In this document: one piece after another, positions 55,303-64,000 of the stretch
How the letters are laid out: each line of letters starts with the position of its first letter
How positions within the stretch are numbered: position 1 is the first letter of the stretch
Assembly: GCA_029959195.1 (NCBI GenBank)
Contig: CP114117.1
Location: 992,001 to 1,056,000, forward strand
DNA length: 64,000 nucleotides
Source: Dictyophora rubrovolvata
Lineage: Eukaryota > Basidiomycota > Agaricomycetes > Phallales > Phallaceae
Direction: 5' to 3'
Position numbers and translations under genes: made by a program
Notes under the pieces: model-generated
Told to the model about the DNA's origin: nothing
Database searches by the model: none
The model's input: only the letters and a program-made list of their open reading frames with translations

Positions 55303-57091
55303 TTACAGTTTGATCATGCTTTCTCTCGCAGGTCCAACACCAATCCACTCTATCTTTACTCCTCCAAGATGATCTTCTATAAATTGCAGATATTTCCGGC
55401 AGTTTTCGGGCAACTCCTCTATCGACTTTGCCTTTTCAATGCTCGTGTTCCAGCCTGGGAGCGTCACATATTCGACTTTGACACGGGATAGTATATCCAA
55501 ATCAGCTATATAAATAGCGCCCCCAACATCAGAATAGAACAGAACAGCAATTCTCAAAAAAATCACGACTAACCGGGAAATCCTGAGAGCTCTACGCCGT
55601 CCAGCGTATATGCCACAGCAACTTTGATCACCTGCAATTGGTCCAGAACGTCCAGTTTAGTGACATTAATGCACTCGTAGCCGTTGATCAAACAAGAATA
55701 TTTGAGAACGACCAGGTCCAGCCATCCACACCGCCGCCGCCGTCCAGTAGTCGTCCCGTACTCATGCCCAACTTCTTGAAGATGGACCCCAATGTCCTAT
55801 GCGTTACCATAAGATATGATTAGAATTATGATAACAACAATCTCATAATCTTACATCCAAAAGTTCAGTCGGGAAAGGACCACCTCCGACTCTCGTCGTG
55901 TATGCTTTCACAACTCCAATCGTTCGTCCTACCAATTTCGGTGGTATCCCAAGTCCGGTGCACACTCCTCCGATGGAAGTAGATGACGATGTAACGTATG
56001 GGTATGTTCCATAATCAATGTCAAGCATCAGCGCGTTTGCACCTTCAACAAGCACTCTTTTGCCTGACGCAATGGCTGAATGCAAATACGTTACGCTGTC
56101 GATGACATAGGGAAGAAATCGTTTCGCCAATTCCTAGTAGATACCAGCAATTAGCCCATGTTTTTTTGAAAAGAAATAATATGTGAATCCAAGTACCTTG
56201 TACCGCTGAATCTCACCCTCAGTATCATATTCGAAATATCCATATCGCTTATACCTCCCCTCTACAATCTTACGGAACTTGGCCGCAAAATTATCGTGAT
56301 CAAATAGGTGGTGAACACGCAAACCGGAACGAGAAGCTTTGGCAGAATAGGCGGGGCCGATACCCTTTTTTGTAGTACCAATGCTTTAAAACGAGGCTAT
56401 CAGCTTCGCATATTCTAGGAGCTAAATCCAGTCTTTCAATTCCTTACCTCGACCCTCCCAACTCGACCTCTTTCAAGCCATCCACAATCTGGTGAAAATC
56501 AAACACCAGATGTGAACGATCGGAAACGAAAATCCGTCCAGAACAATCAAGTCCTGTCATTAAATTTAAACGCAGAGAAAAATATACGACATTCACGTAC
56601 CTTTTCTCTCCAAAGTTTCAAGTTCATTAAAAAATGACGGTAAATGGACAACAACCCCGGGTCCGATCAGTCCAACGCAATGGGTATTAACAAGGCCTTG
56701 CAAACCATAGAAAATTGTCAATTACAACCTATCACCATCACCCTTACCAAACGAGATCCAGACTTACCGCTGGGGAGCAAATGAAAATCAAAGGTCGTCT
56801 TGACTTGCTCGGTTCCTACATTTGCAACAATGGTATGTCCCGCATTGTTACCACCCGCACAGCGAACGCAGATATCAACATCTGCAGCTAAAATATCCAC
56901 TAATTTTCCTTTTCCTTCATCGCCCCATTGTGCGCCCAGAACGACGGTAACTCAAAAGAAAGGAGTCAGAATCAGTTGAATTCCTCGCTGATTTGGTGTA
57001 ATCTACCCGAGAGATGGGTGACAAAATATAACGGTGATTTTTTTTTCGTAGATTTTTTTTCCACCAGAAAACAAATAAACTAACCAGGCAT
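55303..57091 (-). CDS. ADE12: Adenylosuccinate synthetase
   Basis: The enzyme makes adenylosuccinate from IMP, aspartate and GTP, the first step from IMP to AMP. The first coding exon is only seven bases (57085-57091, ATG CCT G); joining it to 56950 gives [19 protein letters not shown] with the GTP-binding loop. Then [108 protein letters not shown] and RRRCGWLDL follow. It ends [12 protein letters not shown] at 55303. All active-site segments (GDEGKGK, HNNAGHT-type, GTT, IMP loop) are present. At least six short introns interrupt it. Confidence 0.96.
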
Positions 57092-57295
57092 AGAGCACTG
57101 CAATGTCTCACTTTTTGTTGTTACCCACACAAGCAGCACGGTCGCGAGTTATTGCGAGTACTAGATTTGAGAAATGGAGCCGGCTGGCAGTGACCTTCCG
57201 ATGAGTCACATCATTATCCCCTCATTCATGATATCATCGTGTCTAGCAATATAAATAACTTGAAGATTGTGCAACACGAATATCCTATTGATCCT

Positions 57296-59774
57296 TCATT
57301 TATACCTTTCAAACCATTCACGCATACTCTCAAATACAGCTAATTCCGCTTCTACCGTGTCAAGAGAATGCCCAACACTAGGATAAACAAGCATTTCAAC
57401 TTCTTTCCCTCTCCCTTTCAACGCATGATAGTAATTCTTTCCTTGAGATGGTGGAACACGCCTGTCATTTTCACCAATGTACAAAAGTACCGGTGTCTGG
57501 ACGGCGTCAACATAAGATATCGGGGACGATTGTTGCAACAACTTGAACGTTTCAATAGGTAAAGTTGTGGTAGGACCGAACGACTGTCCAAATTCCGAGT
57601 ATGCCCAGTCCGGAATATCGCTCACGGAGAGTATTTCCCCAGCTGAGATAACAGGATTACACATGACAGCCGCACTGAAAAAGTTCGGGTATTGGCCAAT
57701 CACTAAGTAGCAAATATGCGAATAAATCACCACAACTGGACCCAGAATTCTTTGACTTACAATGAGCCGTCAAGAACCCTCCATGACTCCCTCCCTCTAC
57801 GAATTGTTTCCCTTGTCCGGCTTCACCATAGCCCAATTGGATCAAATGTTCGATGGCATGATAGCTATCTTGGACATCCAACTCTCCAGCTCTACCGAGT
57901 AATAGACCAACAAACTTCTGGCCGTGTCCAAGTGAACCAGTATAGTTGATTAGATTGACATGATCTGTTTTTTTTTTTTAAAAAAAAAAAGGTTATTCAA
58001 AAAAGAATGTTCAATGTTCATGCTAACGCAAAAAGTCTTACATCCTTCTGAAGCGAAGCAGATTGAAACCGGATCGAACTCTGAAGTGTATGATACGTGA
58101 GGACCACCGTGAGGAATTGAGATCATAGGTAACTTGTCTTTTCCTGCACGCCGAAGAATTACAACCTCGGTAGGACACCGATAAGGAACAGCGATAACCT
58201 CGCTATGAAGGGCATTCAATTCTTCACGTGCTATTATAACCATGTCAGCTAAGATAGGTTTTTGATCCAGTAGTATTTACAGCTACTTACTCGAACGTGA
58301 GAGAAGTGGTTTATCGAGAAGTCTCCATGCAAGTTTAGGCAGCCGGCCCAGTAAAAGTTCCTCAGGCGACGTCATAGAGCTTCTCTTCGCAAGGACTGTC
58401 TCACGTCCATCGGTATTCAAGACCGTCCAAGAGTACCGTGCGTCATCAACTAAAGTGTCTATTTCCCCGGAATCCAGGGAAATTCGTAAAACGTTATGAC
58501 GTGACCTCCGAACGGAGTGAGTTACAATATGTGAGGATGTTCCAGGAGTGCCGAGTGAGACGAAAGGATTAGACGGAAGTTGATCGACATACAATCCAGG
58601 AAATGCATCTAAACTTTTCGGCGCATGCACAGAATCTATCAATAGTTTTGGCTCTTTTTCAGTTGATTTTAGAACCCATAACGACACAGCAGACATATGA
58701 GGTCCTCCAACGGGATTTGACAACCAGACAACGGTATATGAATTCCCTGAATCAGAAAGATTTGCTCTCGGAGAACGAGCTGCTACAGTCGGGGGTGTAA
58801 GCCGTGTTGCAGAAACAGTGATTTCATCCGTATCTTTCGGTATAACGTCCGGCAATTCAAATTTAAAAATGGCCGAAGGGTGATTCCAGCAGCCATGAGG
58901 ACCTAGTTGTCTACCTTCTTGCGTCTGTTCATGTCCCGTCACGAAGATGTGCTCGTCCTTTGGTGAGAAGATACCTTGACCAAACGTGAAGGTCGAGCCC
59001 TTTGGAAGATCCGGTTTCAGCGCGACTACTGTAGGCTCAAACTCTGCATCATCCTTCGTGCCTTCGGTTTCATCTTCGTATTGAATTGGCTTCCATCGAA
59101 ATAAATAAACCGTCGGCCTCTTTTTCCCATAAATTTTCTCGCCGAAATCGGGAATATAACGATATTTAGCATTTCTGTCGACGCCATCGGAGCTTTCATC
59201 TGCTTCAGGAGCTTTGGCCTCCGCAGTATATATGAGGGAAGATTCCGATTTAGAAAACGATAATGAGAAAAGCATTGCTTAAAAATGAGATGTTAGAGGG
59301 GTTTAGTTGAAACTATTTGTGCAAAATTGCACTTACGGTGTAAGAGAAAATCTTCGTGAGTTTTGGTGACATCCTTAATAGCTTCTAGCTTGCTGCCCCG
59401 CCAGACTTCTACATATCGCTTTTTAATTGTTCCATTGAACGTTTCTCTCAGCACCCCGAGACGCTTCCCGGAATGTGAGGGAACACTGGCCAGGGCATCA
59501 CAAGAATCATACGCAGACGACGTAACCACTGTGTCGGAGGACGTCGTTACGATAGTTTTGGAGACGGTGCGTTTTGATTTACGAAGAAAGTCCCTAGCAG
59601 AAGTGTCTACCCGGACATCTGCAAAAATTATATGATTATTGTAGAGTAAAGAGATGAATTGAAGCGGCTCATAAACTCCCTGTATAGACCTGAATCCGAT
59701 TTCAAAAAGGAGGCCGAAGTGTAGATAGGACATCCTGCCAGTTCTTTATATAATCTCGATAGTCTCTTGGCCAT
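57296..59774 (-). CDS. APEH: Acylaminoacyl peptidase (APEH, S9 family)
   Basis: APEH removes N-acylated amino acids from short peptides, often those made by the proteasome. The start MAKRLSRLYKELAGCPIYTS comes from the ATG at 59774; a 70-base intron then joins to DVRVDTSARDFLRKSKRTV. The large exon at 59275-58283 encodes the beta-propeller. The C-terminal alpha/beta hydrolase has MISIPHGGPH, NYTGSLGHGQKFVGLLLG, the nucleophile elbow EGGSHGGFLTAH, the Asp region LLYIGENDRRVPPSQGKNYY and the His at YPSVGHSLDTVEAE. The full catalytic triad is therefore present. An intron with a T-run followed by an A-run (near 57968-57990) precedes the hydrolase segment. Confidence 0.92.
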
Positions 59775-60137
59775 ATCTTTAGAGGGTTGTAGTTCGAGGA
59801 GAGGGCAGCTGATCTCTGCGGGAGATATTGCAATTTATGAAGATATCTTCGGTGGGATAACCGCGGCTCCGACCTGCCCGTGCAGAATTTCCCTAATTCG
59901 TAAGGCATCATTTGTGTTTGGGGATGCCGGCCATCGATTGGAGCTGCTAAGGGTCACCTAAACTTCGAGTCCAAGGTGAATATACCCGCTTCTATGGATC
60001 AGCAGCTTCCCAGCGAAACATAATTTTTATTCAATTCCGCATTAGAGAATATGACATTTACTATTAGAAAACAGAAGAACAGTAATTTTACAGGCAAATC
60101 AAAAAAAGAATAAAATGTTATGCAACCAATTCGTTTA
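59775..60137. other. Intergenic spacer
   Basis: 363 bases between the unknown gene's stop and the APEH start (both on the minus strand). A minus-strand frame at 59702-59911 overlaps the APEH start in another phase and has no support. Confidence 0.5.
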
Positions 60138-61352
60138 TTAAGGTCCTTGCCTCACCAAACCATCCACTCGTTGAACATCCACTTGATTATACATCACAGG
60201 AGGTGGAGGCCGTGCTTGATCGGGAGGAATAGGGGGCTCAACACGTACTTCAGAGTCAATACGGTCATGGTGGCTTTCCTCAGACGGTGATGGGCTCTGT
60301 TCGGGAGCTTGTACAGGTACTGCCGGAAAAGGCATTGGAGGCATGGGTCTGGGAAAACGGCCCATAGGGAACTGTGGGTAGGCTGGATACGGTGGTGCTG
60401 GTGGTGGCCCTTGGGAAGTAGATGCCTGATGATTTTGCTGGGCATAATGTGACATACGCTTTTCAAATTGAGCAAATAAATAAATATCGATTTTGAAATA
60501 CGAAATGATGAGATTGGCTACGAACACTATGGTCCCAGTGGTCGAATGCTGCAGCCACGTATGGTGCGAAAGCAGTTACATCTTCATTGGTTACTTGAAC
60601 ATACCGGAGAAGATTTTGCTTCAATTGCGGTGTAAGTGAAAGGGCAAACAAAAGGATTGAGGCGAAAAGTTGCCCTGGAGTTCCATGTGTAGGTAAACCA
60701 AACGGTAACTGGGGGTGGGGATGTGGAAGGGCGGCTAGATTCGGGTCATTAGGATTGACGAGAACGGCCTCGTATTGACCTACAATCTTATTAATAAAGA
60801 AAAACCCACAGAATAGTCTTCAGAAAAAGAACAACTTACCGTTTTCATTGACAGTGTAGCCAATAGCCGTTTGTTCGATCTCTCCGCCCTCATTAACTTG
60901 TGGGAGTCTCAGGTCAGCCACACTAAAAAATTCAAAATAAAATTACCGATGCTAACACCTAGTTCTGCTAACCGTCTGGCCTTTACACCTGCGCGATGCT
61001 TTCGCTGCCGTTCACGGGCGGCGAGGCGCATTCTTTCTCTCTTGGCAGCCTCATCGGGGGGGAGAAGAGCAAGATCGACTTTCTTATTATTTCCCTTGCG
61101 CCTGGCTGAATCCTCTCCTTCGACCATGGTTAATTCTGGGTTTATTTGCGAACCATCCATGCTGCTTTCGTAGGCGGGTTTCACAGCATTAACTTTATCT
61201 CGTTCCCGCTTCTTTCGTTGCCGTTCCCGGGTTTGCTCTCGCTTATCGGGAGCATAGGGGGCGTCATCCGGGTCCTCTCGAAGTCGTCTTCGACCTTGGG
61301 TTGACGGTGGTGATGCTATTTCATTATATCCTTTGCTATTGGGATGGCTCAT
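60138..61352 (-). CDS. Hypothetical protein with basic helix and Pro-rich tail
   Basis: I do not recognise a named family. Exons join in frame: MSHPNSKGYNEIASPPST onward, a Lys/Arg-rich segment RERQRKKRERDKV, then DEAAKRERMRLAARERQRKH and a second basic run RAGVKARRLAELGVSI, then VNEGGEIEQTAIGYTVNENG, YEAVLVNPNDPNLAALP, a helical part LFASILLFALSLTPQLKQNL, FAPYVAAAFDHWDHS, and a Pro-rich C-terminus ending DGLVRQGP. The double RERQRK-type basic helices could bind nucleic acid, but there is no clear leucine zipper or helix-loop-helix. It is divergent from the importin gene. Confidence 0.75.
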
Positions 61353-61481
61353 CGTGACCTGCGTGACGTCTCGTTGAGCGAGGGGAGGCACACCAAGCGC
61401 CCACGCGCTATAACGGTCTTGTCACGCGGTCGGCCCGTAACGCGTAACGTGAGGCGCGACACCTCTCGCACTGTGAGCTAC
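61353..61481. promoter_or_regulatory. Bidirectional promoter unknown gene / importin
   Basis: 129 bases separate the two starts. The stretch is GC-rich for this window (61380-61460), with several CGCG steps. Confidence 0.45.
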
Positions 61482-64000
61482 ATGGATTCAGAACTCGGTC
61501 GATGTCTCTCAGACACTTTAAGTCCCGATCCAAACGTTCGTATAAAGGCTGAACTTCGTGTAAACGAACTGACTCAACATCCTGGTCTGTCCTTTTTCTC
61601 TTATTTTGTCTATCTACCTCTGAAAACATTGTTGTCTTTGTTCGTAAATTCATCAGAGACCGCTATTACTCTTGCCTCTATTCTCGCTTACGATCAAGTC
61701 GGCCTTTCTTTACGCCAGATATGTATTAGTCGTTATTCACCTGAGAACTCTCCTTGATGACTATCACCCAGCACTCGTCTGGCATTGTTCTTCGCAAGTA
61801 TATCCGAGAGCACTGGTCGCCTTACTTTGGTAGTTTCAAAGGCTCCGCGCCACCTCCAGAAGTAAATGCTTACTGCATCCATAAATCAGACACTTACCAT
61901 AAATTAGGCTAAAGATGTCGTTCGAGCTTCTGTTTTTCGATGTCTCTCTGATCCTCTAAGCAAAATTCGATCTGTTGCGGCTAATATTCTGTCCTTAATC
62001 GCGAATTCTGATTGGCCCGATAGTTATCCCGACCTCTTGAATAATTTACTCACTTTACTATCATCTAATTCCTCGCATGCTGTTCATGGTGCCATGCAAG
62101 TCTTTTCCGAATTTGCAAAGGACGATTTAACGGAGGATCAACTTCTTCCTGTCCTCCGTCAACTCCTTCCCGTACTTTTGAATATACTCGGGGATCGTCA
62201 GCATCACTCTCCAATCACCCGTGCACGCTCAGTCTCCGTTTTTCGTCAATGCTTGCAAGCGTTATATATGGTAAAAGAGGAACACCCACATGCTATTAAG
62301 GAAGCCATTGAGGGGATATTGCCCGAATGGGTCGAAGCCTTCAAAGTTCTTTTGAGTACAGATATAAATCAGGAAGTCTCCGAGGGCGGTCAATGGGACG
62401 CTCTACTCATTCGAATCCAAATATTCAAAACATTGGGTGTCATTAACACTGCGTTCAATCGCTCGTTAAAACCTCAGGCTAACTCTTTACTGGATATTTC
62501 CTTGCACCACCTTCAGGCTCTTTTACCCGCTTTTCAAAGGTATTATGTCGATCCTATGGGTACTGCTCCCACATCCACGGAAGACGAAGAAATTACTATT
62601 CCCCGCTTGGCAGCTCCGCTTATTGATTTCATTTCAAATTCGTGTAAAAGATCTTCAACAAAAGGCTGGTTTGAGACCGGTAGTTTGACGAGCCTTGTTG
62701 AGATCGTTTTTCATTGGATTCAGATGACCGGGGAAGATGTAAGCTCAAAGTGCTTGTTTTAATTTTAATCAGCATGTTTACCCTCTTCTTAGGAGGAGTT
62801 GTGGGCTAACAACCCCAATGCATTCATCGCTCAGGAAGATGACGAAAGCCAGGAATACAGCCTTCGTATCGCCGGATTAGATTTTCTATCAGTACGTCTG
62901 TCTTGCCTTTGTAGTGAGCTCTAATATACTCATCGCGCATATCAGGACTTGTTGGATAGGTATCCCGCTCACGCTACTCGTGCGCTACAAAATGCCACTC
63001 AGCAGCTCATCGAGGCCTCGAATTTTGCCCGTCAACGCGGTTCTTCTGAGTGGTTCGTGTGATTGAAAAACCCCCGAGAGCGTTCGTGCCTCATGTTTGT
63101 TCTGTTTAGGTGGAGACCTCTTGAGGCTGCTTTAGCCGCTCTAGGAGCAGTTAGCCCCTCTGTCATAGACATACTGCAGGGAGAGCCGTCACAAGGTTCA
63201 AAACCGTTTGATATAGAAGCTTTGCTTTTGAACATAGTTCCGCCCCTACTCAGTTTATCTGGTAAGGAGTCCACAATTATTCTGTTCATAGCCCTCATTT
63301 AATGTTTTATAAGAATATCCATTCCTTCAGGGCCGCGGTTTCGTCTTCGCCAGTCAATACGCCAAATGTCTTACTGCGCCCTTAGCAGAACAATATCTCA
63401 ACGCTGCGTTGGGGGTATTGGAATCTGTTGTTCCCGGTACAGCAGTAAAAGTCTCGGCTGTAAAAGCCATTCGCAAGTATGTTCAATCATGCTCTAGCTC
63501 GATAACAACGCGAAGTTGAGATACATTGCTAGCTTCTCAGCTCATGTGGAGGAATCGATCGTGGTTAACCTCGCCCCTCGAATTATAAGAGATCTCGGGC
63601 CTCTCTTAACAACGACCACTGAAGATACTCTCACTTTAGTTTTAGAGACAATAAGCGTCGTAGTTGAAGTTGGAGAGGGTAAATGGCTAGATCCTGAGTT
63701 AGCACGTCTCCTCTCTCAGGCAGCGCTCGATATCTGGACTCGAAATATCAAAGGTCAGTTAGGCATCAGAACTTTTCGCAGCATACATGTATTTATATGC
63801 GCCCCAGATCCCATTCTCCTATCTGTTTTGGAGGATCTCTTAACGGAGCTCGCTGATTCCAACACGCCTGTGTATGAAGCAGTTGTCACGCAATGTCTCC
63901 CAGCATTATGTGATGCATTGGCACGACCTAATTCTGAGCAGCCTTTCATTGCCAATTCAGCTATCGATCTCATCTCAGCCTTGGCCCAGGGGGCTCGTCG
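61482..64000 (+). CDS. KAP114: Importin-9/Kap114-type karyopherin, partial (C-terminus beyond right edge)
   Basis: Importin-9 carries histones, TBP and other basic cargo into the nucleus. The start MDSELGRCLSDTLSPDPNV opens the importin-beta N-terminal domain (SETAITLASILAYDQVG, SAIVLRKYIREHWSPYF after an intron). HEAT repeats follow: VRASVFRCLSDPLSKIRSVA, LLTLLSSNSSHAVHGAMQVF, EDQLLPVLRQLLPVLLNILG, VSVFRQCLQALYMVKEEH. The acidic segment WANNPNAFIAQEDDESQEYS, followed by LRIAGLDFLSDLL and WWRPLEAALAALGAV, fits importin-9/Kap114 rather than importin-4 or -5. The frame is open at 64000 after LAQGARR. About 700 residues are visible of an expected 1000. Confidence 0.9.

Noticed and set aside
57966-57991. 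Long T-run followed by A-run, considered as a terminator or repeat scar
   Set aside because: It lies in the 3' part of an APEH intron just before the acceptor, where T-rich tracts are usual.

Overview
The window looks like a piece of a nuclear chromosome from a filamentous basidiomycete, most likely an Agaricomycete. Nearly every gene is cut by short introns of about 50 bases with GT-AG ends, genes lie close together on both strands, and several families are typical of mushroom-forming fungi: a DUF6533-type membrane protein, a helical-bundle plus TKL-kinase-like protein, an OPT transporter, and a Zn2Cys6 regulator with the CxxCQKACKKC signature. I see no retrovirus-like element, provirus, Polinton, CRISPR array or toxin relic.

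Layout. 1-808: start of a mitochondrial dehydrogenase kinase, running off the left edge. 1153-4181: Rsp5/NEDD4-type ubiquitin ligase. 4182-8685 is gene-poor but holds a small three-exon gene resembling the ATP-synthase inhibitor IF1 (5565-5942). 8686-10996: GH47 alpha-mannosidase. 12033-13365: LigB/DODA-type extradiol dioxygenase. 13584-15544 and 15657-18081: RPT1 and VMA1, divergent across only 112 bases. 18587-19708: Zn2Cys6 regulator. 19922-21322 and 21403-23670: GAL7 and DDX41, divergent across 80 bases. 23988-28101: BLM/Sgs1-type RecQ helicase. 28461-30154: NUF2. 30200-31679: ING-family PHD protein, divergent from 31807-34115, an MLKL-like protein (helical bundle plus a degenerate kinase). 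34253-35527: thioredoxin-PITH protein. 35697-35792: tRNA-Leu. 35908-38070: SF3B2. 38773-40299: DUF6533 protein. 40509-41736 and 41869-43152: RPN8 and 20S alpha-4, divergent. 43330-48722: Gea/GBF1 Arf-GEF. 49031-52999: OPT transporter. 53977-55133: cytochrome b561-like protein. 55303-57091: adenylosuccinate synthetase. 57296-59774: acylaminoacyl peptidase. 60138-61352: unknown protein. 61482 to the right edge: importin-9/Kap114.

Most genes are single-copy housekeeping functions and do not form one pathway. Protein turnover recurs: Rsp5, Rpt1, Rpn8, 20S alpha-4 and acylaminoacyl peptidase all lie here. Both divergent promoters serving proteasome genes carry the same ACGCGTCA octamer (an MCB-type box).

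The most interesting locus is 31807-34115. Its 15 exons assemble into a 515-codon frame with an MLKL-like N-terminal helical region followed by a kinase domain whose HxD aspartate is Asn (HGN). This is the architecture of animal and plant necroptosis executioners, here in a fungus. It is a prediction from reading only. Exon joins were worked out by hand from splice signals and protein motifs, without RNA data or database searches.
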